Shown: in pieces, positions 42,911 to 57,564 of the stretch
How the letters are laid out: each line of letters opens with the position of its first letter
Position numbering within the stretch: the first letter of the stretch is position 1
Assembly (NCBI RefSeq): GCF_037038585.1
Contig: NC_092523.1
Coordinates: 4,531,001 to 4,595,000, forward strand
Length of the DNA: 64,000 nucleotides
Source: Patagioenas fasciata
Lineage: Eukaryota > Chordata > Aves > Columbiformes > Columbidae
Direction: 5' to 3'
Notes under the pieces: model-generated
The model's input: the letters and a program-made list of their open reading frames with translations, nothing else
Databases searched by the model: none
What the model was told of the DNA's origin: nothing
Position numbers and translations under genes: made by a program

Positions 42911-45900
42911 TAACTGATACTACTATTAAATTTTATCTGCAGATAAAAATGCCTTTTGACCAGATTGGCACATAGGTGTCTGATCTTCTTGTAGGTCTGT
43001 GATTTGTCTTCTCAGGTATCTGACAACAGTAGAAGTCACATCTTGCTCTCACATAGTGTTAACACAGCTTAGAACCAGTCAAACTGAAAAGGCAGGAACG
43101 CAACCAAACTACAAGGAAAACGAGCAAGAAAAAATGGCAAAGCGTATTGATTTTCCCTTGTTGTGTGTCTTTTGCAGTTGTTACACTGAAAGGAATACAG
43201 AAGAGAAGGAATCTCTAGCAAATTGGGAGGATGACGTTCTCTTTTCCAAGCGGGATGTGAAGACTACCTACAAAACTATAGTCTGAGCTGAAACTCATCT
43301 CTCTCACTTACTTATACAAGTAGAAGGACACAATCGCATCATGGTTATTTACAAGAAGAAACTTTAAAGGTTTATAGGTTCTACCATTACGTTTATTGTA
43401 ATAGAAAACCACTTAACTAGTGCAAGAGAACTCTATACACAGGAAACCTCAAGCGTTCTCCATGAGGCAAATGAAGACTGTACAATTTCTTGCTTATGTC
43501 CTTGCAAGTCAGATTATGTTCCTCGGTACTGACTTCTATCTTTACTGTGTTTAAACAGATTGTAAAATGTACGTGTGCTAACAGAGTAAATTGTACAAGG
43601 ACAAATCAAACATCTTTACTGTCCGTCACAGATGTAGACAGCTGGACATGAGGCAGTTGGAACTAAAGCAAAGACGTGAAGAAAATACAGGAAAGTGATT
43701 CAGTCAAACTCGTGACTCCAGACTCATCGGGATCTTCCCTATAAATAACTATTATGTTGTTTTCATTTCTTTTTCTGGAGTTTGACTCGACTCCCACAGG
43801 CCCGTATGTGTATTTCCCACAGTGTCTCAGTGGAAAAAAGTCTGATTTTAATGTGAAGAAAACTGGTGCGTGCCAGCAGCTCCAGTCGCACTCAATTCAA
43901 GCTACCCAGTAAGGAGCCATTAATCAGAATTCAGTCATTCCCATCAAGGTGAGGAGTGATACCTGGGTATGGACTGAATGGGGTGAGGAAGAAAAAGATC
44001 TATGTCTTCTCCTTTCCTTTTGTCCATGTAATTTCACTAGAAAAAGAATTCTATTCAGCTTCTGTTTATTTGCCTTGCCTGTACCCAAACCATTAGTGGG
44101 TGAAGGTCTGTTTTCTATCTCATATTCACTGTTATAAAATTTACAAACGAGTCTGCTATTTCAGTATGCTCTGCCTCTGCGTTTTGATCCCTGAATCTGA
44201 AGAAACTAGGACCATACGGTTGAAAACATCAGCAACTGCAGTTGATTTTTGTTGCTTTAAAAGTTGTTTTAAGGCTCATAACATGCCATGGGCAATAAGC
44301 GAATATAGTTTCAATAGAGCCTGTCTGAGGCAACCAACCAATACCATCCTATAAGTGGATCCCTGCCTAAAAAAGTAAATAAAACTGCATTAAGTCTGGC
44401 GAGAAGGAAGAAGAGCTTAAGTTAAGAAGCTGTTTCTTCTTTGCAGTGGTTTTATTGCGTATCATCTTACAGTGTAAAACTCATGTCTTCTTCTGAGATC
44501 ACCAGTGTGGGATTCACCCACAGTTGACAGAGGCAAAAAGCAAAAAAACACACTTTGTATTTCATTTAAGAATTGCCATGTGACAGGATATTTCATAATC
44601 CATCAGACTCAGAAAGGAGTTGCATGTCTAGTTTGGATAAGCACTTGATTTGGGGTTGAACTATGTCCACTTAGCACATATTAGTTCACATCACTTGCTT
44701 TGGAGTAGCCACTGCACATGATGTTTGGAGAACTAGTACCTGAAACATATAGATCATGGACACTGGGTGATCAGCACCAAATGTATCACCCTATAGATCT
44801 GTTCATTTACTATCACCTTACTTGGCAATGCATTAGTGGCCACAGACCATCACAAAAAGCCACCGTTGTAGAGAACCCATTGTCTTTTCATCAGCAAAGT
44901 CACCTCTAGAAGGGCGGTAGCCACACAAGGACCTGAACGTTGAAATCCTGAATGCCATTTCTTATTCTTAACAAGTACAATGGGTCCTCACCAATTCTTC
45001 TTAAAAAGCGGGATGTTAATTGAATTTTTTCCCCTCATTCTTAGTGGGATCACAGTTTGCAATTGTCCTCCCGTTGCATGCCTCACTGCAATTTTACTTT
45101 ATCTCACACACCGTGATTATGAAAACTGGCTGTGTCGCGTACAGTGAATCATGCTGTGATTTACTTTGGAGAGGTCAGCTTACAAAATTTCCTGAGAGGA
45201 ATTTTATTAGATGCGAACCGCACCACAACTGAATTAAAATGCAGCCTAAGTATTCTTATATCCATTTCATCAATACCATTTTATTTCACTCTCTGTTTCA
45301 CCATTATAAACTGATTGGAGGTGTTTTGGTTTTTTTTCTTCAAAGTGGATGGGTCAAAAAAAGCTTTCTAAAAACACAAGGTCAAATGTGTTCCACTGAA
45401 AAGGATAATAAATGGCTCAAAGCCTCAGTTACTCTCTTTGATAAGTGGACAAGATGGGCAAAGAGTGTAATGGAAGGGCAGGTGTGGAAAAGTATAATTT
45501 AGGAATCACTCAGCCCAGAGGTTTGCAAGCGTTTTAACAACTGGCATTTCTCTCTTTCGTTCGAGCCTGACCCTCTTGAGTCACAGGTCTGCGCATGTCT
45601 TTCCCAGCTAAATAGAATAAATCAAAAGTATTAATGTAACACATGGTACAAAAGTAGCGATCAGTGCTCCACTAAGCTATGGCTGTTGTACCTGATCTCA
45701 TCAACCACCTTCCCCTCGAAGACAAGACCCTTACCCAGAATTTTTGGATCAATTCTGTAGTGTCTGTGTGACATGTGTGATGCTGTAGATAAATGTAAGT
45801 GTTTAATTCAAACGTAGTATAAGAATCCCTGCTCCATGTCTAGGGCAGCTGGGAAAGACAATAATAATAAATAGATAAGTAAATAAAAAAGGTATAAGTA

Positions 45901-48900
45901 AATAGATAAGGTATATCTAAATGATGCAAAAAACAGTGCAGTAGGTATTTTTGGTTTGTCATTCAATTTGCTGTTCTGTACCAGGAATGGATGCCTTTTG
46001 CCAGCCTACATATGCTCTTCACAACCTTATTTTTTATTGTTACTAAGGATACTGCAGAGCTATTAAACAACAAAAACGTATCTGCAGTTTTGGCTGAACT
46101 GCCATTTTTAATCGCATCACTCCAAAATGGTTTATGTACATCAAAATTTTACTTGAAGCATCCATTAATCTCTACTTGTTGGGATTGAGATGGTCAGTGG
46201 AAATGCAGCATTTCCTGGCATGGCTTATCATGCTGGCAACGAGCCTGCAGATCTGGCAGCATGGAGACAAAGACACCTGCCAGTAGGAGAGAATTATGAG
46301 GTATTTTTAGGATTGATGCATTTCTGCTTTGAATGTAACGGTGGTAATACTGTAAGGAGTAAAAACTTCTGTACATACATGCATTTTGACATGTCCTAAT
46401 TCTATACGTGCCACCAACACGCAGAAAATACTTTGATAACTACTAGTACAATAATAAGAAAATGTTTTAAAAATATATTTTGTGAATTCTACAGATTTCT
46501 GTTTCTTGAATTATCCATGTTGTGATTTATTTTTTAAAACATTTTTTGTATCCATACCTGTATATTTTCTATGGCTCATTAGTCAATGTTTGATTGTAAT
46601 GATTCTGAATTCAAAGACACAGTGATACTCAAAGAAGCCATTTGATATGCTTAAAATTGCTTTTTGGATGACTATAACTCATAGAATTAGCTTTACAATA
46701 AGGCCGTAAGTAATTTCTAAGTTGACTTCCAAGACTCTGCTCTTTCAGTTGTCTGTAAGAATCAGAATTATTGAAAATACCACACTGATTTAAAAGCACT
46801 TAAAACATTCATGCAAACTTCCCCTGATACTTTTTGTCCAACATAATTAAGAAGTCCCAGCTTTCATTTTTTTTTATTATTTGCAATTCTTAAGCCAATG
46901 AATTTCAAGGTATATGATTAATTGATTTTAGCTTAGTTAATATCTGTACTAAACCAGAGCTTTATGTCAGAAAGGCAGCACTAAAAGTTAAGGAATCATT
47001 GTCATTTGAATCTCTTTAAAGATGTAATTGCATATCATCTGCATATAATTAGAAGCAGGTGCACTCTCGGGCAACAAAGAGGTAATACTAAAAATTCAGT
47101 AAAACAGAAGTCTGAGATATGCATAGCACTTACAGAAGATAATTAATCAGCCTGGGATAAATTAAATGGTGTATCTGATATAAAATGTTTAGAAAGTTCA
47201 TTTATAAATTTTCCCAAGTGACGTAAATAAAAACTGTCAAAACGTCAGGAATGAAGTTGATATATTAAATGACATGCTACATATAGTAAACTGGAGGTGG
47301 CTGGAGAATTTAGCCGTGTGAAAATGCAAAGTTTACGGGTCACTGCTTCATACTCCTCAAAGTGTTTGCAGGATGCCAGTCCCTCCGCTTTGACACCTAT
47401 TTGGAGTTGTGTTGAGAAAACTGAGGCTTATGCAACTACCAACGAGAGCCCAGTCATGAACGGGTTTTACCTTCTCTAACACTTGTTTCCCGTACAACTA
47501 ATTCTTTTCATTTTACATTTCATTATTTCCTTTCTTGACCCTAAGTCCATTCATATCAAAGGGAATTTTTCCACTGACATTCAATGGGCACTGGATGATA
47601 TCCTGATTTACCCATTCCCAAGAAAGTGCGTCTAGAGCTGCCCAACCGCTGTAAAATCAGCATTCAGAAACATTCATTTAGCCTCAGAATGGATTTTCAA
47701 TTCAGCCAAGCCTCCATCCTTTTTTATTACTAAAAACTATATAATCAGGTATTTGCCCAATGAACAGCTGTTGTGTGCCTATATTCTTATGTGCACAATA
47801 TTATATTATTGCTGCTTGTCATTCATTATTCATTACCCTCCTATGAGACATCACTATTTTTTTCTTCCTTTACAAAACCACCATTTCTCGAAGAGTCTTA
47901 TTTTTCACTTTCCCCAGCATTTTGCAACTATAGTTTTTCTGAATTGAAATATAAAGACACACTAATACTTTTGGTGATTGTCTTCTTTATTTTTCCCTAT
48001 CTTCCCTTTCCCTATGACTTCTAACAGGTAATAGGGAAGGAAAATGAGAACCTGAATACATTTTATTTGGTTAATAAACAAAATGAGTGTTTCAAATGAA
48101 TTCTGATAATTTCCGTTTGAAACATCCCCATCTTGAATTTTTCAGGCAACTATTCAAATGCAGAAGAGTGGTGTGTCTCATTCAGAAATGGAAAAAAAAA
48201 GACCCTGAAATCTAAATAAATAGTGCATGAACCCGTCATGAGCTGAATTGAATTAGTCATTGAACAATTGCAAACAAGAAATAAGTATGCAAGGAAATCA
48301 ACGTGATTTGCAAAGTATTTGTGAGCAGAAAAAGAGCAAATGAATACAGCAGGTAACTGATTAATTATAATTAGAATGTGGACTGCTGATCATGCATAGC
48401 AAATTTCTTACCGATCTGATTTCAGTGAAAATCAGTTTTGGTCCATGCTGATGAATTTTGTCCTCAAATTGACTGATTTCATTTCTCCCAATGGAAGTAT
48501 TTTATTCACTTCCGCAATAAAACCTGTCCCCGTTACTTAAAAGGCTTCATAAAAATTATCTGTTATTTCAGTAAGAAATTGTCACATATAGAAGAAGTGA
48601 GAAAAATAGAGAAGATGGTTCTCCAGGACCTGTTGATGTGTGTTTGACAAAGGTGTTTGGGTCTCCGGTAGCACAACACAGATGGGCATGACAACATCAA
48701 ATGCTCCAAATCAGCGCATACCAAGGGATTTATTTTATTTACCCAAACGTTTTGCACCCACATCCTCAAAGGTGTGTGTTTATAACTACCTCTTTCTCCA
48801 TTAGTAGAGCAAACCAGCAGCAGCATTTGATTTTTCTAGAAAATTTATAAGTTTTATGCATTGCTTGATAGATTCAGCATTTCATTTGGAGAACTGGACT

Positions 48901-50865
48901 CCGAGTCCTGTTCCAAATGAAGTTGTCAAGAGTTTTTCTCCTGATCTCAAAGAGATCAGGAATAGCAGGGATGTCTACATTGCCCGCAAATGATGGATAT
49001 ATTAGTTCCTTCAAGACCAGAACCACTGGCAATTTGCACAAATGTGTAGGAATTGCAATGAAGTAGTGATGAAGAGAAACTAACCTAAATTCACCAAAGT
49101 TCCAATGTTTCTCTTCAAACAGCAAATTCAGTAATATTTCCATCTTTTTATTGCGTCACTGCTCATGTGAGAGTTTGGGTATGAATTCTGGGGTGCAGAT
49201 TGGTAAATGAGACTACTGCTCATAGGTCTGAAAGGAGGAACACAGGAAATCACCAACGTTAAATCTGAGGTTAAAAATTACTTTTGCTTCCTGCTGTGTG
49301 TGAATGCAAATTAAATAAGCAGAAAGAAGCCAAAGGAAATGCTGCTCAGGTAGAAGCAGAAAGTCCTTGATTTTCCAGCTCTAAAAATGAAACCTTTTTT
49401 CTGTAACAAATTAGAGGTAGAATATTTCCACAATTCTGATATATGAATTGTCCAAGTGTTATAAGACAACTCCTGAAGCACAGAATTCATCCAGGTAATA
49501 ATTAGTCCAGGAATTGAGTCTGACACCAGTTTAACCATGAATTAACACTGAGGATTTGCAGTGGCACGGAGGGAGAACCCAGAACTGGGAGAGCTGGTGG
49601 AGTTCTCACAAAAAGTACAAAAGGGAAAAGCGCATTATGAAAACAAATTAACTCCAATAATTTTGGAGAGGAAAAAAATTGTGTGGATAAAAGCGAAATG
49701 TACTGAAGCAATATACTGCAGAGCACAAAATTGCAGAGCTCTGATGAGCAACAGAGACAGACTTATAGTAAATAAATGTTATTACACTGCTACAATTACA
49801 GCGTCTTCCTGTTTTCAGGCTGGGTGAGCCATCTGGCATGGGCATCCGGATTAAAGTTACGCAATTATTAAAACAAGCTAAATTAAATTAATTTAAATTA
49901 ATCACAGCGTATGAAAATAACTGACCAGAAGCATCACATCATGGTTGTTTTGAACATGATGACCTATTTTTCCAGTTTTGCTGGGCTTTCTCTAATTATT
50001 GGATAACATGCTGTCTTCAAAACCAGTGGCAAAAGTCCAGTTGAGTGAAAAGAAAGATTTGCCCAGAGTAGTTTCCCTTGTACACTAGCAGTGATGCACT
50101 TCATTAAACAATATGCACACACAGCACCTAATGAAGGATACAGATACGTTTTAATTACTGTGTCTTAGCCTGTCATGTAGGATGCGAAGTTACTCCATTG
50201 CTTCAAAACGTTTCCCACACTATTTTGGGAAGATCCAAGAGACTTTTTCACTCACTTAAATGTGATGAAAATTTTGTGTCCTTCAAACTATTAAAAAACT
50301 GTTGTTGTTGTTGTTGTTTATTTATACATGTACAAAATTGTCTAAATGCTCAACTTGCCACAAATGTAGATTTTCTGCTATGCATTCAGTCCATATTTTG
50401 GTGACAATGTGTTTAAAAAACAGTGTAGAAGATGACTAACTGAAAATGGCTTGTTTTAAAGTGCTGAAGAAAACGAGAAGGCGTTCAACTAACAACCTCC
50501 CAGAGCTGCTTGGAATCAAAGCAGCTGAGAAGGAGAATCCCAAGAAGGAGAATCCTAAAGAATCTCTTTCTATATTTACCAAACCCGCTTGCCAGCACAT
50601 GGATGGGAAAAGCAGCATCTTGCCTTCTGCTTGATCTGAGGCAGCCTGGCTCCATGTTTAGGAAATTATTTGTGTCTTAATGATACAACTGTATGTCCTG
50701 GTATATTTTTTTAGGCTCCCGATACATACCTGAAACCCAGCAGTGGATGCGCTGAGGATGAAAGGATATCAGCTCAAGTCATGAGCATCCCCAGCTTTAG
50801 CTAACGCCCCCAAAAATGCTTTCCTGCGTCTTAATGACCCATTAAAAAGAAATAATTAAAATTAA
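42911..50865. other. Unique AT-rich DNA, about 8 kb
   Basis: A GTT microsatellite lies at about 50301-50319, and an A/T-rich low-complexity stretch with 'aaatagataag' units near 45861-45910. The 62-codon frame at 50446-50634 (rich in K, E, N and P) has no recognised family. No gene is called. Confidence 0.5.
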
Positions 50866-51674
50866 AAATTTAATGAAATATAACAAGGGAAAGTGTAGAG
50901 TAACAAAATAGAACAAGGGCAAATGTAGAGTCTTGCATCTGGGCAGGAACAACCCCAGGTTCCAGTGTAAGTTGGGGAATGAGCTATTAGAGAGCAGTGT
51001 AGGGGAAAGGGACCTGGGGGTCCTGGGGACAGCAGGGTGACCATGAGCCAGCACTGGGCCCTTGTGGCCAGGAAGCCAATGGTACCTGGGGTGGGTTAGA
51101 AGGGAGGTGGTCAGTAGGTCAGAGAGGTTCTCCTGCCCCTCTGCTCTGCCCTGGGGAGACCACACCTGGAATATTGTGTCCAGTTGTGGCCCCTCAGCTC
51201 CAGAAGGCCAGGGAACTGCTGGAGAGAGTCCAGCGCAGCCACCAAGATGCTGAAGGGAGTGGAGCATCTCCCGTGTGAGGAAAGGCTGAGGGAGCTGGGG
51301 CTCTGGAGCTTGGAGAAGAGGAGACTGAGGGGTAACCTCATTCATGGGGATCAATATGAAAAGGGTGAGTGCCAGGAGGATGAAGCCAGGTTCTTCTTGG
51401 TGACAACCAATGACAGGACAAGGGGTAATGGGTACAAACTGGAACACAGGAGGTTCCACTTAAATATGAGAAGAAACTTCATCTCAGTGAGGGTGGCAGA
51501 GCCTGGCCCAGGCTGCCCGGGGGGTTGTGGAGTCTCCTTCTCTGCAGACATTCAAACCCGCCTGGACACCTTCCTGTGGAACCTCAGCTGGGTGTTCCTG
51601 CTCCATGGGGGGATTGCACTGGATGAGCTTCCCAGGTCCCTTCCAACCCCTGACATTCTGGGATTCTGTGATTA
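50866..51674 (+). mobile_element. CR1 LINE, 5'-truncated, about 810 bp
   Basis: The longest copy of the main subfamily here. It starts 'aatgaaatataacaaggg' (with a local duplication around 50881-50930), continues 'gcagtgtaggggaaaggg' and ends 'cattctgggattctgtgatt'. A 205-codon antisense open frame inside it is a chance result of this GC-rich repeat. Confidence 0.95.
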
Positions 51675-52981
51675 AAAGCCACCCAGCAAGGATGTCCTTA
51701 TCCTACAGCACAGACAAAAGCTCCCTGTGAACTCTATTTGGCTTTCAGCTTTTTCCTTCTCTTTTGCCATGTTTTTCACAATTACATCGGATTTAGGTAA
51801 ACCCTTTACCAGAAGTCCTTCAAATCTATAATTGCATTGCATAAGGACTGATTGGAATCCAAGCAGCAGATAAAATATGCTGGTTATTTGTTTTTATGCT
51901 CCTGATGTGATGCTCCCTACCATGTGTCACATATTAAAGGGGATTTTGTGGGATGCAGGGAAAATCTGTGCTAGATATTGACGGGGAGGAGGTCAAAGCT
52001 GTTTTAAAGCAAATCATTTCTCCTAAGTGAGATCTCTGCTTCTCAGAATAAAGCACAGGCAGGAATATGTGTCACTGGCTTGTTTTTTCGGTCTTAAATA
52101 GGAAATGGTAAAAATGCATTCAGCATAAGGTTCTATTCAAAAACCTGGCCTAGACTTGCCGTTCGTCACTTACCTGGCAAAATCCAAATGCAGAGGTGCT
52201 AATAGATACAGAGGAACCCTGGTGTGGAACATGCGACTTGGACCAATATGAAATAAAATATTAAGCAGAGGGGACTCTCTAACTGTAATTAGATTTTAAG
52301 CTTAAGTAGTTGCAATTTTCCAAATTTCCCCCCATTTCCAAAGTGCAAAGAAACTCTTTTGAGTATAGCTGATAATCAGCATACTTTGAGTCTAAGGAAA
52401 TTAAAATGAATAAATTTTTAACCCAGAATGACACAGGCATTTACAATGAGAGTCTTATCTCTAATAGCATTGTTATTACCATTATAATTGTTACAATAAT
52501 TTTCTTTTTAAAATCTCATACGCTTGTTTCTCACACGTGCATTTAATTCAGGTTCCTTTTCAAATAAACATCACGCTTATTATATCTAGGCCTCGGTAGA
52601 CTTGCTTGAAATCTTTTATTTCAGAAGTTCTCACCTTCTGAGAATGTTATAGATCCTTAAAGGTAATGTGGTTATCTATCCAGGAGATGGAGAAACAGAA
52701 TAACAGCCCATATGTACCTTCTCCGCTTACATCAGTGAGTTTTGCAGAAGGAATGGATTTAATGTAAGACTAACTCATTTTTTACCAATAAGGCTTCAGA
52801 TCTTGAGCTGAAGGCCCCTAGAAGCATTAATTATTTTTATTCCAATATCTACGTATAAAGCATCTGCTGAACAATCAAGTACTGCAGGCTTTTGTATTTT
52901 ATTGTGTGGTTAGTTCCGCTAGGATTACAGTTATTTCAAAATATACATGAAAGACAGTAGCTATTAGCAAAAGCCTTGGAG
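51675..52981. other. Unique AT-rich DNA
   Basis: No gene was recognised. A consensus-like minus-strand donor (CAG/GTAAGTGA) at about 52168-52173 is discussed under findings. Confidence 0.5.
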
Positions 52982-53138
52982 ATTCATAGCATCATTTTAG
53001 TTGGGAGAGACCCTCAGGATCACTGAGTCCAACCATAACCCAACTCTGGCACTAAACCGTGTCCCTAAAAACCTCATCTAAATGCCTTTTAAACAGGGAT
53101 GGTGACTCCACCACTGCCCTGGGCAGCCTGTTCCAATT
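52982..53138 (-). mobile_element. CR1 LINE 3' fragment
   Basis: 'gggagagaccctcaggatcactgagtccaaccataaccc', 'tgactccaccactgccctgggcagcctgttccaatt': the reverse complement of the same subfamily as the 26.1-kb copy, truncated to about 160 bp. Confidence 0.9.
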
Positions 53139-56100
53139 CGTATTGACAACAAGGACCGGAGGGTTAAATTCAGCAATTTGGCAATGTCCGTATATAAAAA
53201 TACCCACCAGACACATCAGGCACTCAGGTGTGCATGCAATGGAGAATCATGTCAGCTACCTGTATTTGTAAGCTAATAAAACCCATGCACAAATACCTGA
53301 TTTATATGGATACCTTGGGGTTTGCACACATAGAGAATGGCAAGGGCAAGTATCTGTGAACAATTGCATTTGCCTCACTTTGAAAAATCTGCCCATTAAG
53401 ATCAGTCTGTATATTTTGAGCAATAACCCATCTCCCTCCTTCCTTTATTATTGTCATGACCATGGTAGCTGGGAAGCAAAGTGAAAACAGGTGAATGTTT
53501 AGAAGGGGGTAAGAGAGAAGAGTTCCCATCATATGATTAATCACACAAACGAGGTATTTGGAGAGAACTGTTTGCATGCAGCTGAGTTTTCAGAAATGTT
53601 AGGAAGTAATTGCATTATGAAAATAATCAGCTGCTCTGCATTCTGATCATTAGAAGCTGATGATATAATTGTGTTATAATGAAAAGCACTCTGGTGATTA
53701 TTCCATAGAGAACTTTACTGCAGATAACATTCAAATTCACTTTATTTTGGCATCATTTCAAAGAAGCTGAAAGCACAATGCAAACAGCTGGACTGTGAGG
53801 TAATATTATTATAACTCCTGAAGTATGTCTCTTTTTTTAAACTATTATCTTGAAAAAGTTCTTTGAATTTATCTGCATAATGCTAACTGAACTTGTTTAT
53901 GCTTTATGGTGGCTCATTAAATAACTTTGTTCTGTATTTCAAATGGGACCCAGCAGTTTTATTCTTCTTTTATTTTTTTTTCTGAATAACTAGTTAGAAA
54001 GCATTCCAAAGCTAGAAAGAATCAATAATACTGTAATTCTCTCATACGCTCAATGGTGTTTTGTCACATACTCTACTGATACTCTATGCCAAATCTTAAC
54101 TGCACGTACTACTTCGATTTGTGGAATTTTGCAGGGTATAGCACAAGACATCTTTTTTTTTCCCTTTGTATTCGCTATTTGTTTAAAATAAGCATTTCCT
54201 CAAGTTAATCATCAATCTCAAAACTGGGCATCTGGTATATAAACCCTTCATATTGCAGACAACGATTGACTGCCAAAGACAATTTAATCCACTGGGTTTT
54301 GATGGGACAAACAACTCAGTGGAAGAATCTGCTTTCCTACTGAATATCTGGCAAACTGTGGGGAAATTAATCTCCCAGACAAATAAGAAAACTAAGTTAT
54401 TCTGCTGTCTGGTTAAAAGCTGTGTATTTTCTGCTGCTGCTGCAGTATTTGAATGCGCCTTGAACAGTAAACCAAAGTTTTATGCTCTGCTGACTGTATT
54501 GCTTGCAGGGAGACGTCTGGGCTACAACTTGGGCTAATCTTTGACTTGGAACAAGCTTTCCACTCACAGTTTCTTTATTATCCTTCCCCAGATAAATATG
54601 TAACCACAGTCCTGTTTGATGAGGAGTAGGAGTGAGAAAGCGAGAGGTGAACGTTGTTCTACACACTAAAAGACATTAGTTTCCCTTTGTTACAAACGAG
54701 CATTTCCAGTCGCGGAATTTCCCAGCTGATTTAAATCCCCTCCCTACCTTTTTATCCATGATACACATGGCTGTGTTTTGAATTTGTTGTTCAGTGCAAA
54801 GAAGAAAATTGCCAATTCAGTACGTAGTGGAGCCAGCCAAGTCTAGTAGTAGCAATGCTAATTGGGGGAAGAAATAGATATAGTAACTGTTGGACAGAGG
54901 GTGCAGAGATCTTGACCAATAATGTCCCTATGATGTGCTGAATCAAGTGAGAAGGTTGGGAAAACAAAAAAATGTTTCATTTGATAATGTTTTTACAAGT
55001 AAAAGCCCACACCTCTCATTGACTCTAATTACAACAGCACGTAATTGGCAGTGCTGCAAATAAAGCCACTAACACAGATGTTCCTCGTCATCTTGGAAAT
55101 TTAAAAGAATTGGAATTTGAAAGGGATCTGTAAGCTTCTGAAAGGTATTTAGTTGCCTAATTCCAAGTTGCTTTAGTAAAACTTAAGCACCTAAATATGC
55201 TTAAAGCCATGTACACCTATTTGTCTATGATCACTTAAGACAATAAGTAGATCTTAGACCTTTAGAGCCAGAACTCCATTTCCTGCTTTAATTCCTGAGT
55301 GCCGTTGCCAGATGGAAAGAGGCAGAAAAAAGCCAACAGGATATAAAAATGTTGTTTTCCTCCCGCCTCTGCAGTTCAGCCAACAAAGAACTTCTGCGAG
55401 TCCGAACTCACTAAAGCTGCAGTTGATGTATCGCAGTCCATCACCCTATGAGGTTGATTGCTGACTTGCCCTTTCTTACTTTCATCCTGGAAGGGTTTCC
55501 AAATGCCATTGGAATAATAAAGTGCTGTAAGAAGGAGTAACAACTGTGACTCCCTAGTTATTATGTTTTTTTACAGGGAGCTGGATTTTTCATGTAACTG
55601 CGATGGTTTTGAGATGCTGCTTTTTCAGTGCTTTTTATTTTACTGCTGTAATCAAAGAGAAAAATCATTTCTCTGACATGTTATACGAATCCAGCAGAGC
55701 ACTGGGAATTGCTAGCTGCATATTCTACTGACAACAAAAAGGAAGGATTGGGGTAATTCCTGCACCTTCAATGGGACTTGTGCCATTTCCAGATCTCAGT
55801 GAATCATTAAGGCCATAGAACTTCCACCTGGAGCTCATAAAAACTTTGGGGGCGAGCAGCATTTCTGTCCATAATTTACCACACTGAAGCGTGTATTGGA
55901 TCAACTTTTTAGTTCCCTTTTTTAAAATGGAGAAAATCACCAGATATACCTACAAGGTCTTTTCTCACTGCCACCCCCAAGTACATCTAGAGACATAAAT
56001 GGAAGCTCTGGATATGCAGTTCTTCTGGAAAAAAAATAATAATATTTTGAAACTTTGTATTAGTTTATAAATTTATTTACCAAATACCATAGCACAAAAG

Positions 56101-56175
56101 AACTCTTAGTCCCTTATTGGGTCTCCTTGATTTCACTAAACAACAACAGGACTAGATCTGTGAATGTCAAAGTGA
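53139..56175. other. Unique AT-rich DNA, nothing recognised
   Basis: No gene or repeat family was identified. Short open frames (such as 54253-54537) have no known domain or splice context. Confidence 0.5.
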
Positions 56176-56373
56176 GATAGTAAGAGAAATCATGGACACA
56201 ATTATGCTGTGGGAAAAGCCTTGGAAACCATTGGTGCTGCTGTTACTAGACATGGTATATTAATACAATTAGACAGACAGGTTACACCTCTATTATCAAT
56301 TACACCTATGAGTAAGGTCCTTGGAGAAACTATAGAAGAACATCTCTCTATTCTAAAACCACGTCTCTGCTAA
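56176..56373 (+). other. Coding-like open stretch of unknown origin
   Basis: Sixty-five sense codons followed by TAA, without a start codon at the left edge. The translation has a protein-like composition, with an alternating amphipathic pattern (AVGKALETIGAAVTRHGILI, then later MSKVLGETIEEHLSILKPRLC after a break). No family was recognised. It could be a remnant of an old mobile element or viral insertion, part of a host exon, or chance. Confidence 0.25.
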
Positions 56374-57388
56374 CAGTCTCGCTAATCTATACCTATGGTT
56401 GATTATCTTAATATTATTACGTGTACTATTATGACACGTCATGCTGTTAATATTAAAACATGCATTTCAGCAGCACCTACACATTGGCCAAGCTAGATTT
56501 TCCTTCCTCCTATGTCTACTGCACTAAGCAAATGACAGGTATAATTAAAAAAATATAAAATAAATCCTACAGCTCTTACCCCTAAGCCACACAGTTATTG
56601 CACATTATGCATAGCAGGGTGTTAGTAACAGATGGACAATTACAGTGTATGCCATGAATACCTAGTAAGAATTGACTATAATATTTATCAATATTGTGGT
56701 TGGGAAATAAAACACCTCATGATGAGTATTTGTGAGCAAGTGGTATAGTCTGATGGTTTTAACTGGGGGGGTTGTGAGGAATAACAAAAGCCAGCATTAC
56801 ATTTAATGGAATAACTACCTGCACCAGCTCTGTTGACACAGGCAGTCAATTCTAATTAGTAAATAGCACACAAGTTCAATCAAAGGAAACATCCATGGTT
56901 CATACATTGAAACTTTGCACAAGAAATTTTTGATGTATGGCGAAATTTTGCAGCCTATTTAAAAAAAGTATTAATGGAAGTTTTGAAAGACCTTTAGTTC
57001 AGATAATATAGTTTAAGGGAAGCCTTTGCAATTCATGCTGATTTCTTTCTCATAAACGCATCATACATATCCTCAATATCTGCCATAATGTTATCATTTC
57101 CTCTGGAAATTATAACTTCTGTGTAATCAGTCTACATGTCTATAAAGCTTAATATTTCACATCCCATTTTATTCTCCCTTGATAACGGCAGTTTGCTGCT
57201 ACCATTGGCTCTTCGTTATACAGCCCACCATTACTGAATATGGTTTGTAGGAGCCCATTTCCCTATTCCTAACTTAAAAGCAACTATTTTTTAATGTTTG
57301 TAATACGCATGTCACTTCAAGGTGAAACATTTTGCTTATGGCCAAATTCTGGTCTTCAGTGCCAGGAAAACTCCTGTTTGCATCAATG
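56374..57388. other. Unique AT-rich DNA, nothing recognised
   Basis: No coding or repeat signal was seen. Confidence 0.5.
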
Positions 57389-57564
57389 AAGGTTGGACAT
57401 AAGGAACAATTTCTTTCCCAAAGGGCTGTTGGGCACTGGAATCCCTAGAGGGTTGAACAGACGGAGATGAGGTTCTTAGGACATGGGGTAGTGCCAGGGG
57501 TGGGGAAATGGTTGTAATCCATGATCTTGATGGTCTTTCCAACCAAAATGATAAAATGATTCTA
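57389..57564 (+). mobile_element. CR1 LINE 3' fragment, diverged
   Basis: 'aaggttggacataaggaacaatttctttcccaaagggctg', 'gggcactgga', 'gatgaggttcttagg', 'ggtctttccaaccaaaatgat' match the 3' UTR of the 26.1-kb subfamily, with deletions and a decayed tail. Confidence 0.88.

Noticed and set aside
44817..44895. Exon-like open segment with donor CAA/GTAAGG on the minus strand
   Set aside because: The acceptor is weak and the phase does not fit the better candidates.
50842..51459. 205-codon antisense frame
   Set aside because: It lies antisense within a CR1 LINE; similar frames occur in the sister copies and carry no domain.
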